A stretch of 64,000 nt of DNA from Mactromeris polynyma (GCA_032209605.1 JASFXZ010000004.1:310001-374000), one strand, 5' to 3'. Shown: positions 40,901 to 48,069, counted from the first letter of the stretch. Translations and numbers: made by a program. Notes: generated by a model from the letters alone, not told the origin.

Positions 40901-43900
40901 CGTGTCCGTACGACAAGAATAAAGCAGTTCGGCGATATCTGAAAAATTCTAGTCAGCTGAGGTGAATACAACAAGTAATAATAAATTAGGAAAAATAAAA
41001 TCAAGATGCCTCCAAAACGACAGAGCGGTACTAATGGTAGAGGAAATGGGAAGGCTCCCAAGAAAAGGCCCGAGCCTGATTCAGAAGAAGGCCCAGAGTT
41101 GGACGACACGGATCAGGCTACAGAGGGTCGTACGGAGCCCGTACGGCTAACGTAAAGCACTGTGAGTCCCATGCGGTCATCGCAAGTTCCTCGCCCGGTG
41201 TCCGTAGTAACGTACGGACATCGTACGTTGACCGTGCCACTCCCCTGCGATAGTCGTGTCTGCACCGGCTAGCTATTACGGGCCTCGTGTTGTTCCAAAT
41301 CCACAACGACAACGTCCGCTGCCCGTACGAGCTCGACCGGGGCCATTGCGGTACTCGTACGGGACCCTTGCGAGCTGCTCCCGACTTAAAACATTTCTAC
41401 AAGCTCGGTGAGAACTAGGGAGCTGATTGAAACATTTTCATCGAGTCCCCGAGTCCTCTACGACTTTAAACATCCGTACGATGCTCGCAAGAGTCAACGA
41501 TGTCCGTACGGACTCCATGATTTTGCAACATTTCGACTGAAAACCTACTCGTACGGAGCTCGTAGCGTGGGTATGACCAGTGTGCTGCCCCGACCCATAT
41601 ATACTGGTAGTACTTTCGTTACTTTATTCGCTTTTCGCTACTTTTGTCTTTTGGGTTTATTAGCAAAGGGAGATAATTTGGACATTCAGTTGGATGCCAT
41701 GTGCGAAGAAGCGCGTTTCTATTTTTTGCTGTTTGAGCTCAACTGCTAAGCGCCCTCATGGTGTAAGTTGTTTAATATGTGTGCATTTATAAGAAACTAC
41801 AACTGTGTGTTAGATAGTTTGAACTTTGGTCGCCTAAACAATGATTTGGAAGTGTTCACGTGTCTTGGTCTTCGTACCGCTGCTGTTTCGTACCTTTCAC
41901 GTAACTTTTATTGTAGTCTCAGTCTTAGTAAACGGCATTGCCTTTCTCGTTATTATACTATGCCATGTCTTCATCATTATTTAGGCATGTCTGTTATTGA
42001 AAATAGCTTCTTTCCGTCTTTTACGTAATTTCATATACACTTCTTTACCATGCTTCTAAGGATTCAATATTCTTTGTATTGTAATACTATTCTTTGTACT
42101 ATGTTTCAGTTTTTACCACACATGTGCACATAAACATCGTCAGCATTAAAAGAAATAAACTGCCAAAAGCTATGATGTTTTGTTGTGAAGGTTAGCTAGC
42201 CGGTCTGTCCTAGACAGAAAGCGGTATAACAAGGGCATTAGCAAATATCTATTAAATAAACATATCTGATTCAAATAGACAGAGACAAAACCTCTATTCG
42301 TAAAACTTTTTTCGTAAGCAGTATATATTTAATTGTTTTGTTTTAGTTTGAATTGTTGGGATCAGAACGTCCTAGTTTCCACAACGATACAATGAAAATA
42401 TGTGTCTATACGTGTGTTACAAATCACTTCCATTATACAACACTTTCTATCTATTTCAAATTAACATGTCTGGGTAATTATCAATTTTTAACATTGGTCA
42501 TGATTGTAGAAACGATTGCCATGGTAACACAACTAATGGTTTTAAATAAAACCTATCAAAACGTGTGCAGATGGTTCGTATCTTTCAATACTCCATTCAT
42601 AACAAATATGTATTAGAGCCCCTTGTATTTTATAGTCCTTGAACTGCTGTCGGATCTAGCAATTAGTTAGAGCCATCAGTCTGTTGTTCGAGACATCTAT
42701 GGTTCCCATGAAATTTGTGTTTTTCAAATTAAATGCGCGTCGATTAATAGTTATTTCATTATCCATAATAATATTAAAAAAGGAATGGAAACAAAAAACA
42801 AATCGAAATAAGTTTATGTTTATTCATATATACATCACGGAATTATAACGACACTTTTCTCGTAATTTGTTATTATATGACGTATTGACGTTGCAATAAT
42901 TGTACCCTTTATTTCCGATTTCAATTCATCATCGTGTCACAGTACAAAATAAATAAAAAAACATGTATTTTGCACTAACCTTGAACAATAATTGTATACG
43001 AATTGCTTGTCTCTCTCAATCCACCATATAGGTAAAATTCCCAATGCCATACATCTCCATTGTTGCTCTGTGTTACATTTAAAACGGTTGATGTAACACG
43101 GTTTCTTTCTTGACAGCTGTATTCGTATTGAGTTGTATCAGGTTGACCGAATGGAATACATTCACTACTGGTCCTGTTGTATACAAATATACCAACAGCG
43201 ATACTATTCCTTATCCAAGCAAACACAGCTATATTCAGTCCTCCATTATACTGACAAGTCTGTGTGACAGCTGTATTTTCAAACACAACATTCGGGGAAT
43301 GTGTCAGTATCACTTCAGACGTTATGATAGAAATGCCTAAAATGAAACATCAACAAAATTACATCAACAAAAAAGGAATAATCGATTCATCTTTCATTGG
43401 TGTCCTTGCGTCGGAGATGCCTTTCTGAAACACGTGTGGTAAATGTTGCGCATTGATTTAAAGGAAACGAAGCAAACTGAGGGAAGCTTACAAAAAATGT
43501 TTGCTTATTTTCCTTTAAATCAATGCGAAACATTTAAGGGTCTCCACCATACTCATGCGGCCGTGGTGTTTGAGCCTCAAATGTCGGAATATGGATAAGT
43601 GTCATGGCATATGATTTAACGGGCGCAAAATAAGCTCATTCGGTAGAGCGCCGTGCAAGTATTTGGTTGTCATAGGTTCGAGATCCACATCAAGAGCACG
43701 TTTTTTCCTTGTTTAACTTAAGTCATTGAACATAAATAATATATACACGAAACCAGACATATCACAAACTGCAAATACGTTTTAGTATAAATGTATATGT
43801 TCGTCAGAAAACGATTCGGTATATATATATATAATGAATGTAAATACTTAACATGGCATATTGTATCTACCTCTGGAAGCATTAACCTAAAACGTTCACT

Positions 43901-46795
43901 GGTCGTAATATATAGTAAAATACCATATACTAATTATATTGGCGTTAACATTTCTGATATATGTTAAACTTGTATATCTCGATCCGTAACAATTGACAAT
44001 AAAGCTTTACAATAAATAGCAAGAAAAACCAAGGGTGATCTACATCCCTTCGATTTTCGAACCACCACGCATAGCAAATTCAAATGGCACTTATTGAGTT
44101 GAGACTGACTGGTATATACCATCAAGGTGCATGGGACCCGCAGGACTTATCGTACGGGTGTTCCCAAGCCCATTGGGTGTCCGTGCGGGTCTTATTGAGG
44201 GCACAGTAATGCAAATAAGTGCACGTACATCTCCCAAAGTCGCACATGTCCGGGAGCATCCTTAAGTACCTTATGACCGAGGCCTAATATATATCCTTCT
44301 ACAGACTAGCGTTTTAGATAAATACAATGTTATAACATTTATTTATTTGATGCAGAAATGAATATTCATTAGTATTATTTATTTATCAAAATTAATCAGA
44401 AGAAAAAGCAAGAAGCATATTGTTTGAATGCATCCTATCTAACCTGAATAGCTTCTGTTGAGATAATCTGGCTTCCGATAAGTTATCAAGTACATTTTGA
44501 CTGGCTAAACGGGTCTGTTATTGTACACATGCTTTATCGTTTATTTGCCTTCTCATGTTTGGGAGTAGACAAAGAGGAACCTTCTTATTTACATTGTTAT
44601 CATCGTGTCGTGTTATAAATTCATTGTGTATCGTGACAGTAAAGGTTTATACAACCTTCAGTGGTCCTTAGAAATGAATTGTATTTGCTTGTACTTTAAG
44701 TACCTATTTCAAGCAGATGATTATTTATCTGGTATTAAAATTCCCCTTTAGAACGATACTAGTAATAAGTGTTCATGATTTTCGTGAAACACGTTACATA
44801 CAAGAACATCTCTAAAATATAGGATACTTTGTATTAAGATACCAGTCGAAGGACTTTTCACTTAGGAACATCACTTATGTGTTACAATTTAACGGTCGTT
44901 CTGGGTGTCCTAATGATTGCCCTCGAAAAAATATATACTATGCGTATAACTATGACTATTGACTACGAATCATATGAAAGCGCAAGAAGCAGGATCACTA
45001 GGGGATACAGGGGGTGTAGCACCCGTCGCGCACCCCATGAATTCCCCAACCTAACATGTATGTCTGAGTATAACTACGAAAATATACAGATTCCGTTCCA
45101 CCGCTGCTAATGCGTTATATTTAATGAAGTCCTTTTGAATGGATTTTATGTTCAATAACTTAATGACAAACAATCACACCAATCATTGCCGTTTTATAAG
45201 GCTTGAGCAAAACCAACAAATGACCAAACAGTTACGCCCCCCGCCCCCAACCTACTTAGACCAAATCCTGGATCTGACCCTGAGGGCAAACTGAACAGAT
45301 ACACAAACCACGATACCAATTCATGTTTTCATGAGACAACGGATTATGCTTGTTTTCATGACTTTTATCTTCCTCGTCTCGTTAGTATGTGTGGGTCGAG
45401 GCCATCACGCATAAACTTTATTGTTAACCACAACACTGATACCTCTTTAAGACACTTTATCTTTATATTTAGTTTTTCGTCCCCAGCGAAACACGTATTG
45501 TATATGGACATGTTTTCCCCATGTTTTTTGAAGCTTCTTGTAATTGATAATATCCCATTTAGCATCATTTGTTTACTATTCGTTTAACCCAGCTAGCTTA
45601 ATTGATGTTAAAATGAATAAATATCTAACATCATTGAGTCTGCATTTTCGTATATTTGAATAATTCTGTTTCTCGATATTTATCTGGCTTAGAGTCCAAA
45701 AGAAAAGTAAACATGGCATTGTTATGCTTTAATTATCTTGTACTCTGGATTTATTAAAACGGTCAGTGGGTATACTAACTTTTGGAGTGCAAACTATTTG
45801 ATAATTTCAATTTTGCCAATAATAAAATTTCCGTCTCTATTTATAAAATGTATGTTGGAAGGCATCACTATTTGAATCTAAGCTTAGATTTAGTATTTTA
45901 GAAGTGTCTAATCTCCTTTTACATCGGGCGCTTAGTCCGAAACCTTTAAAATCATCCCTTCTTTACAACTCTTGCACAACTGACATTTTATATTTAATCA
46001 GGCGATTCGACATGCGTACACAGCCATCCATTCAGCGAGCCGTTTGCAATGACTCGCTAATGTCCTAAAATAGGACAGTAAACATGAGGAAATAAAGAGT
46101 TATGCAACTGTACTCTCATTGTGAACGAAATAGCGCTGTGACAATGTAAATTGCTAGAAAACATAATAAGTCGAGCATAAGCGACTAACGTTTCGTTGGT
46201 AAGCCTAAATTATCCTGATGCCTGGAAACCTGTAGTAATTTAAGGCAATTCATGCAGCTGTCGATGCGAAATCTGTGTATATTTTAAAACGCGTCATCCG
46301 TTACTCGGCATTCAGTGGTACTTGAAAAAGTAACCACAATAGTATAATCACGTATCACTGCCGTCTTTCAATGCGAAATGAACCGATTAGCTAGATCGTC
46401 AAAATATCCTAAGACACGAAACGTCATAAAATGAGTACATATTTAATTGGTTCTAACACGAGTATTCCCTATCATAAACTCAATAGCCACGTGCTCGTAC
46501 CGACCAATGAAATTTAGTATCATGGAAAAACGGTAATTTTGTTTATTCGACTGAATCAATGGCTATATAAGAAAGGTTAATAAAGTCAAGTATCAAAATA
46601 TACTTGCGAATGTAACGGCAGTGGAATCAAAGCGCTGTTTGAGAGCGTAAGATGTGTCATTTGAGAAGTAGACTCCAAGCGTACATGCAGTACATGTAGA
46701 TGGGTTTAATTTCAGACCCGATATTTCATTATCTAACGTTCTTATTATATTCACAAAGGAGCTTTCGGAGCCATCAAGGAAGAAACTGGCATCAT
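16435..46795 (-). CDS. Multi-exon Ig/FN3 single-pass receptor (nephrin- or CD22-like architecture), 5' end missing
   Basis: Nineteen exons can be joined on the minus strand with consistent GT/AG borders and splice phases, giving about 1,214 codons without a signal peptide. The order is a possible vWA fragment, nine Ig-type domains, one FN3 domain, a transmembrane helix and a tail of about 115 residues. Every ectodomain exon is phase 1-1 and a multiple of three long, as is usual for Ig genes, so single exons can be skipped in frame. Tail exons alternate phase 1-2 and 2-1. The tail has four tyrosine motifs (IYQNV, TYSCL, LEYECL, IYENL). Ig8-9 plus FN3 plus TM is the layout of nephrin; ITIM-like tails are typical of immune-type receptors. 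Ligand and function cannot be told. Two Ig exons (28.6 and 23.7 kb) are disrupted, so the allele may be a pseudogene, may skip these exons, or the assembly may have errors. The first exon and promoter were not found. Each exon is listed separately. Confidence 0.8.
17512..17582 (-). CDS. Exon Q: tail exon with LEYECL (ITIM-type) motif
   Basis: The exon is 71 nt, phase 2-1, with acceptor ATTTTGAAG and a near-perfect donor GCAA|GTGAGTAAA. It reads [20 protein letters not shown] and then TIA. LEYECL matches the ITIM consensus (I/V/L/S)xYxx(I/V/L). If the donor is not used, the frame runs SE and stops at TAA 17,504-17,506, giving a shorter tail without the last tyrosine motif; splicing and read-through therefore give two plausible C-termini. 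Confidence 0.75.
17922..17943 (-). CDS. Exon P: 22-nt tail mini-exon
   Basis: Acceptor TTTTGTTGCAG and donor AAGT|GTTAGT enclose 22 nt, phase 1-2, reading GMTSQQ. It has the same length and phase as exon N, which supports a duplicated two-exon module. Confidence 0.62.
18300..18346 (-). CDS. Exon O: tail mini-exon with TYSCL motif
   Basis: The exon is 47 nt, phase 2-1, with acceptor TTGTTTTGCAG and donor GATG|GTTAGT. It reads [15 protein letters not shown]; the YSCL is a YxxL motif. Length and phase equal those of the orphan exon at 20.2 kb. Confidence 0.72.
19181..19202 (-). CDS. Exon N: 22-nt tail mini-exon
   Basis: Acceptor ATCTTTTAG and strong donor CGAC|GTAAGTA enclose 22 nt, phase 1-2, reading GSSTMP. 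It is accepted because both borders are good and the phase links exons M and O. Far too short to be found by reading-frame search. Confidence 0.65.
19790..19851 (-). CDS. Exon M: tail mini-exon with IYQNV motif
   Basis: The exon is 62 nt, phase 2-1, with acceptor TTGTTTTTCAG and donor AAAG|GTATTT. It reads [20 protein letters not shown]. The tyrosine sits in YQNV, which fits both YxN (Grb2 SH2 type) and YxxV. The other two frames are stopped or uninformative. Confidence 0.75.
20075..20117 (-). CDS. Exon L: tail mini-exon, module 1 first half
   Basis: The exon is 43 nt, phase 1-2, with acceptor CTTTTGTAG and donor ACAG|GTTAGC. It reads [13 protein letters not shown] and has no tyrosine. It is the only reading that links exon K (phase 1) to exon M (phase 2). 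Confidence 0.7.
20234..20280 (-). pseudogene. Orphan tail mini-exon with YEEVV motif, out of phase with exon K
   Basis: Acceptor CATTTTTTAG and a weak donor TCAG|GTTCAA delimit 47 nt, phase 2-1, the same length and phase as tail exon O. It would read [15 protein letters not shown], a typical cytoplasmic tyrosine motif. Exon K ends in phase 1, so this exon cannot be joined to it in that frame, and the 100-nt space between them has no room for a visible phase 1-2 partner. It may be the relic of a lost tail module. If read without the donor the frame stays open to a TAA about 29 codons in. It may also be chance. Confidence 0.35.
20387..20515 (-). CDS. Exon K: transmembrane segment
   Basis: The exon is 129 nt, phase 1-1, with acceptor TATAACTAG and donor AAAG|GTAAGAA. 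A short linker ([10 protein letters not shown]) is followed by a hydrophobic stretch starting [15 protein letters not shown] and ending VLIVLG, then LRRYQSIK, a basic stop-transfer signal. This gives a type I single-pass topology: Ig and FN3 domains outside, the tyrosine-rich tail inside. Confidence 0.88.
20751..21038 (-). CDS. Exon J: fibronectin type III domain
   Basis: The exon is 288 nt, phase 1-1, with acceptor TATTACCTTAG and donor ACAG|GTATACG. It shows the FN3 pattern: [12 protein letters not shown] at the start, tryptophan in [12 protein letters not shown], then [29 protein letters not shown], where the conserved leucine, tyrosine and GxS turn are visible. It is the membrane-proximal domain, directly before the transmembrane exon, as in nephrin and related adhesion receptors. 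Confidence 0.88.
22610..23160 (+). mobile_element. Jockey/CR1-like reverse transcriptase remnant
   Basis: The plus strand reads [20 protein letters not shown] and NDFPL (RT block GVPQGSxLGPLLF), then [12 protein letters not shown] (the FADD catalytic block), then [20 protein letters not shown] and SWRLQV (the LGVxxDxxLxW block). Stops and frameshifts break it. It lies in the intron between Ig exon I and the FN3 exon, antisense to the gene. Confidence 0.78.
23510..23827 (-). pseudogene. Exon I: Ig domain 9 with an in-frame nonsense codon
   Basis: The exon is 318 nt, phase 1-1, with acceptor CAATTGCAG and donor AAAG|GTAAGAC. It reads [14 protein letters not shown] at the start, [10 protein letters not shown] in the middle and [14 protein letters not shown] before a TAG at 23,571-23,573, after which [19 protein letters not shown] continues in frame to the donor. 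The stop falls exactly where the conserved tyrosine of the DxGxY motif should be (TAY to TAG). The exon has the core tryptophan but no clear first cysteine. Apart from the stop, borders and frame are intact, so the lesion looks recent or may be an assembly error. Confidence 0.75.
24408..24701 (-). CDS. Exon H: Ig domain 8, lacks the core tryptophan
   Basis: The exon is 294 nt, phase 1-1, with acceptor GATTTTCAG and donor AAAT|GTATGTT. The first cysteine is in [13 protein letters not shown] and the F strand is [13 protein letters not shown]. Where the core tryptophan is expected the sequence reads ISISKG, so the C-strand tryptophan is replaced. The open frame begins upstream of any methionine because it is an internal exon. 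Confidence 0.8.
25995..26291 (-). CDS. Exon G: Ig domain 7
   Basis: The exon is 297 nt, phase 1-1, with acceptor TTCTTTTGTAG and donor TTTT|GTAAGTT. The Ig marks are cysteine in [12 protein letters not shown], tryptophan in NIKWIRG, and [16 protein letters not shown] with the conserved D-G-Y-C pattern. Confidence 0.85.
26636..26929 (-). CDS. Exon F: Ig domain 6
   Basis: The exon is 294 nt, phase 1-1, with acceptor GAATTTTCAG and donor CTGT|GTAGGTA. The Ig marks are cysteine in [14 protein letters not shown], tryptophan in SVSWTN, and [12 protein letters not shown], a textbook DxGxYxC-type F strand of an I-set or C2-set domain. Same length as exons E and H. Confidence 0.85.
27739..27885. repeat. 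Foldback element with arms of about 70 bp
   Basis: The left arm 27,739-27,808 (contains TATTTTATTGAATTTATTAG and GTCGGTGAAAATGATATATG) and the reverse complement of the right arm 27,814-27,885 (GTTTTATTGGATTTATTGAA, GTCGGTCAAAATGATATAAT) match imperfectly, with a five-base loop. It lies in the intron between Ig exons F and E. A related half-copy occurs at 34,665-34,730. Confidence 0.65.
27952..28245 (-). CDS. Exon E: Ig domain 5
   Basis: The exon is 294 nt, phase 1-1, with acceptor CATTTAATAG and donor CTAA|GTAAGTA. The Ig marks are cysteine in [13 protein letters not shown], tryptophan in SYRWNRSNS, and second cysteine in [10 protein letters not shown]. The C-terminal part ([22 protein letters not shown]) aligns by eye with exon D and exon G, which points to local Ig-exon duplication. 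Confidence 0.83.
28442..28702 (-). pseudogene. Exon D: Ig domain 4, disrupted by two compensating frameshifts
   Basis: The borders (acceptor GATGCAG, donor TTAT|GTAAGTA) give 261 nt, a multiple of three, phase 1-1 as in the neighbours. Read from the acceptor, the frame gives [13 protein letters not shown] and then PIVCSS, where the first Ig cysteine belongs, and then a TAG at 28,608-28,610. The middle of the domain ([13 protein letters not shown], then [17 protein letters not shown] with the second cysteine) lies in another frame, and the end ([10 protein letters not shown], matching the end of the next exon) is back in the first frame. So one indel is near 28,610 and a compensating one near 28,470-28,490. 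The exon cannot code a whole domain as it stands. Skipping it keeps the frame. Confidence 0.72.
29275..29550 (-). CDS. Exon C: Ig domain 3
   Basis: The exon is 276 nt, phase 1-1, with acceptor TTGCATACAG and donor CTAC|GTAAGTG. The Ig marks are cysteine in [12 protein letters not shown], tryptophan in TLHWSCF, and second cysteine in GKCTCVSVH. An extra cysteine follows the tryptophan (SCF) and another lies two residues before the second canonical cysteine (KCTC), which could form an additional disulfide. Short serine/threonine-rich insert [16 protein letters not shown] lies between the sheets. Confidence 0.8.
30068..30385 (-). CDS. Exon B: Ig domain 2
   Basis: The exon is 318 nt, phase 1-1, with acceptor TTTTATTACAG and donor ACAT|GTAATTG. 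It has the Ig pattern: cysteine in QVFKCRTS, tryptophan in AIKWYLADG, and second cysteine in [10 protein letters not shown]. The donor is placed by phase and by analogy with the other exons; the open frame continues past it by chance for about 30 codons. The last intronic stretch downstream (29,979-30,067) contains a near repeat of the exon end, with the words AATGACAATTACATGTTA-like on the plus strand occurring twice, a small local duplication over the donor. Confidence 0.8.
30788..30912. repeat. Minisatellite, 37-bp unit, about 3.3 copies
   Basis: The word GGATTCATGATC (or GTATTCATGATC) starts at 30,788, 30,825, 30,862 and 30,899, exactly 37 bp apart, each followed by CTGCGTA and ATAATAG words. 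It lies just upstream (in gene direction) of Ig exon B. Confidence 0.85.
31439..31620. repeat. Two degenerate copies of a segment of about 90 bp
   Basis: GCATACGTCTTTGAGGTCAG at 31,446 and ATATGCCTTTGAGGTCAGTT at 31,534 begin two similar stretches that also share ATCTGATATTATGAAATA and ATATGATATTAGGTAATA. Confidence 0.55.
31900..34660 (+). mobile_element. Degenerate Tx1/L1-like LINE
   Basis: The plus strand, over several frames, reads an endonuclease start (ATG 31,902; [29 protein letters not shown]), endonuclease end ([19 protein letters not shown]), reverse transcriptase blocks ([29 protein letters not shown], the catalytic-site block [33 protein letters not shown]) and a C-terminal [18 protein letters not shown] zinc knuckle. 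Frameshifts, stops and a deletion near 32,760 show it is dead. An 11-13 base run of G lies at about 32,863. It sits in the long intron of the Ig gene, in the opposite orientation. Confidence 0.85.
34665..34730. repeat. Partial relative of the 27.8-kb foldback element
   Basis: GAATTTATTGAACGAGTTGA followed by ATAAAATGATATGAAGCGAG resembles one arm of the foldback element at 27.7-27.9 kb (ATTTATTGAAGGAGTCGG, AAAATGATATAATGCGAG). It directly follows the end of the LINE remnant. Confidence 0.45.
34731..36219. other. Intron sequence, nothing recognised
   Basis: Lies between two LINE remnants within the long intron of the Ig gene. AT-rich, without coding signal. Confidence 0.45.
36220..38660 (+). 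mobile_element. Degenerate Jockey/CR1-like LINE
   Basis: The plus strand reads fragments of a non-LTR reverse transcriptase: [47 protein letters not shown], then [40 protein letters not shown], and near the 3' end [20 protein letters not shown] (C-terminal conserved tail, 38,015-38,206). Many frameshifts and stops. The 3' end is probably the TTGAATTGAATTG tail at 38,645-38,660, after a SINE inserted in the untranslated region. A run of about 12 G lies at 36,765. The family assignment is by the motif order; CR1 or Jockey cannot be separated by eye. Confidence 0.8.
38325..38535 (-). mobile_element. tRNA-derived SINE with Meta-domain-like body
   Basis: The minus strand starts with a tRNA-like head (GCGGATCTGTAGTCCAGTGG, anticodon arm CTGGACTTGTAATCCAG with TGT, threonine type; the B box GGTTTGATCAC is degenerate). 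The body follows: GAGGTCCCATGTGCGTTGCT, TTACATCGGGCTCGTAAAAG, AACCAGGGGTG, which resembles the conserved Meta-domain of invertebrate SINEs from memory. It is nested in the 3' end of the LINE at 36.2-38.66 kb, in the opposite orientation. The open frame across it is not a gene. Confidence 0.75.
38670..40190. other. Intron sequence, nothing recognised
   Basis: Between the LINE/SINE composite and the mariner remnant. Open frames on the minus strand (39.4-40.2 kb) are short and lack domains. Confidence 0.45.
40193..40740 (+). mobile_element. Mariner-like DNA transposon remnant, 5' part
   Basis: TACGAGGGACGTTCAGAAAG directly after a TA is a typical mariner-family terminal inverted repeat. Further in, the plus strand reads [24 protein letters not shown], the helix-turn-helix part of a mariner transposase, with several stops. 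The catalytic DDD part and the right terminal repeat were not found; the CGTACG-rich segment begins where they should be. Confidence 0.7.
40805..41565. repeat. CpG-rich stretch with many CGTACG palindromes
   Basis: In this segment the six-base palindrome CGTACG occurs more than ten times, mostly as TCGTACGG or CCGTACGG, together with several GAGCTCG words. Base composition is clearly richer in G+C than the surroundings. Mutually related words in both orientations suggest an inverted or foldback mobile element. It contains the short frame at 41,006-41,155. Shorter stretches with similar words are at 44,120-44,270 and in the MITE at 49.9-50.2 kb. Confidence 0.55.
41006..41155 (+). CDS. Small basic/acidic ORF, unrecognised, probably mobile-element derived
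   Basis: ATG at 41,006 opens 49 codons: [20 protein letters not shown], then [17 protein letters not shown], ending at TAA 41,153. The basic start followed by an acidic stretch and the AAATAAAATCAAG leader look like a real start, and such MPPKR starts occur in gag-like proteins of retroelements. It lies inside the CGTACG-rich segment, so I take it as part of that element. No domain is recognisable; it may be the first exon or the broken start of something longer. Confidence 0.35.
   Translation: MPPKRQSGTNGRGNGKAPKKRPEPDSEEGPELDDTDQATEGRTEPVRLT
41566..42975. other. Intron sequence, no gene recognised
   Basis: Several plus-strand frames of 80-115 codons (41,408-42,616) have no recognisable domain. 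The word CAAAGGGAGATAATT at 41,665 resembles a repeat I associate with bivalve mobile DNA, from memory only. Confidence 0.4.
42980..43336 (-). CDS. Exon A: Ig domain 1, V-like
   Basis: The exon is 357 nt, phase 1-1, with acceptor TTTCATTTTAG and donor CAAG|GTTAGTG. Canonical Ig marks are visible: first cysteine in [10 protein letters not shown], tryptophan in FAWIRN, and second cysteine in YEYSCQE. The distance between the cysteines and the overall length (about 119 residues) suggest a V-like fold, longer than the C2/I-type exons downstream. It is separated from the next Ig exon by a 12.6-kb intron full of transposon remnants, so further Ig exons could have been lost there. Confidence 0.82.
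43441..43535. repeat. Hairpin with 36-bp arms
   Basis: The left arm 43,441-43,476 (contains GCGCATTGATTTAAAGGAAA) and right arm 43,500-43,535 (contains TCCTTTAAATCAATGCG) are reverse complements with about three mismatches, around a loop of 23 bases. It lies just upstream of a tRNA-like sequence at 43,621 and may be part of one small mobile element. Confidence 0.7.
43621..43700 (+). repeat. tRNA-like sequence (SINE head or tRNA relic)
   Basis: TAAGCTCATTCGGTAGAGCG fits an A box (D arm) and GGTTCGAGATCC a B box with one inserted base. The stems do not fold into a full cloverleaf, so this is not a working tRNA. Confidence 0.45.
44120..44275. repeat. GC-rich inverted-repeat segment
   Basis: GGGACCCGCAGG and GTGCGGGTCTTA face each other, and CCCAAGCCCATTGGG forms an inner hairpin. 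The words TCGTACGGGT and GTCCGTGCGG resemble the CGTACG-rich segment at 40.8-41.6 kb. Probably a small relic of the same family. Confidence 0.35.
44276..46603. other. Intron between exons V and A, no gene recognised
   Basis: I looked here for the second half of a vWA domain on the minus strand and did not find it. A GC-rich patch at 45,000-45,050 and 45,235-45,290 is unexplained. Confidence 0.4.
46604..46795 (-). CDS. Exon V: possible vWA-domain fragment, most 5' exon found
   Basis: The minus strand shows acceptor TTTTTTCAG before 46,795 and donor A|GTATAT after 46,604. The exon is 192 nt, phase 1-1, and open. It reads [14 protein letters not shown] near its start, which fits the DxSxS metal-site motif of von Willebrand A domains, and later [12 protein letters not shown], where a vWA beta strand is expected. 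Only about 64 residues are present against the usual 170 or so, and I did not find the second half. It fits in phase with the Ig exon at 43.3 kb, which is why I place it in the same gene, but the link is inferred. If no donor is used, a TGA follows within four codons. Confidence 0.55.
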
Positions 46796-48065
46796 CTGAA
46801 AAAAGTGTTTGATTAACTTCGGTAGTTTTTAATTTTTAACCATTTTATGTTTTAGTTTGTCGATATAATTGATGTCAAACACGTTTTGTCACATAACATA
46901 TAATTAATGTTAAATGATTGGTGACACCAACAAAAAGCAAAATAAGAAACAACACCCATCATATCAATACCTACATCACTTACGTATCATTTTACATTGT
47001 AGTTGTTTAATACTAAAATGAATATTGCGGTCCAACTGATAGTGCAACATTCATCGCACGTAGTCATTTAATAATAGAACTAGCAAGACAAGGATAAGGA
47101 CACTCGATGTATTTCGATGTTCCTTATTGCATCCGACAGGCGCAGTTTAATCGGTGACGATTCATAACGTGGTGGCAGCTTTAGATATGATTAGTAGTTA
47201 TAACAACATATCATGTCTTCTTCGTCCAAAGTGTCGTTGACCTTGATCCACTGTATAAGTTAATTTACACGAAAATGACGTTAGTAGGCTGTGGTGTAGT
47301 AGGTTAGCATAACGGACAGGCAATCCGAAGACCCGGGTTCGAATCCCGGTAGCGCCATCGCCCGAATGTTTTCGTGTTCCTCAAAACATGACCTTATTTC
47401 AATAAACATTACTGATAAGCATCAGTGTTTGCGGCTTTAATATGTGCAATCCCCCATATCAGCCTTTAAATCACCATGCGTTATGAAATAATGCAACTAT
47501 TACTTACACACACACAAATAAATCCAAACTATTGGCTCCATATGAAGCACTACCATCCTGCCAAGAGGAATTCTAGCCGCGCACAAGTTTAGCTTCTTCT
47601 TACTATTATTAAGTACGCTTATTACAAATGCGTCTTTACCTTCTTAAGAAACAATTACGTAATGACACCTTTTATATTCGTGCACAGCTTTCTGTTTGTT
47701 TAAATTCGATATTAAGTCAGGTATATATGATCAGTTGCACAAACTCCTCCTGGTTTGCGACTTTAATTTGTTTATAATATGATTTATAACTTAGACATCC
47801 GATAAACCTCAATTTAGTTCGCATGTAATCTTATCGAGGTTTATCGGATTTTAACTCGCATCCGTACATTTTAAAAACTACGATGATAGAATGTTGGTGT
47901 ATTTTGACCACAGATATAAACACCAACAACGTTTTTCATTGACTTAAGGGCAGATTTTACTTTCCAATACAGATCCAAGCAGACAACACATTGCATGGTG
48001 CATGCCTGCTCAAGCAAAGGGATGTATCAAAATAAATGGGATTATATGTAATACTAAATACGTGG
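46796..48065. other. Upstream of the most 5' Ig-gene exon found; only a tRNA-like sequence seen
   Basis: The missing first exon with signal peptide could lie here or further right. A hydrophobic minus-strand run near 47,050-47,100 (VLILVLLVLLLND) has no in-frame methionine before it and was not called. Confidence 0.4.
47287..47357 (+). tRNA. tRNA-like sequence, alanine-type anticodon GGC, possibly a pseudogene
   Basis: GGCTGTGGTGTAGTAGGTTA begins a tRNA-like fold with anticodon arm CGGACAGGCAATCCG (loop CAGGCAA, anticodon GGC), a perfect T arm CCGGGTTCGAATCCCGG and 3' part TAGCGCCA. The acceptor stem pairs only in part (GGC with GCC, then mismatches) and the base before the anticodon is A instead of the universal T. 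A tRNA-derived SINE head or a decayed tRNA is as likely as a working gene. Confidence 0.45.
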
Positions 48066-48069
48066 CTGT

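Noticed and set aside
47040..47140. Hydrophobic minus-strand run as a candidate signal-peptide exon
   Set aside because: No in-frame methionine before it and a TGA closely after; no donor in the needed phase.
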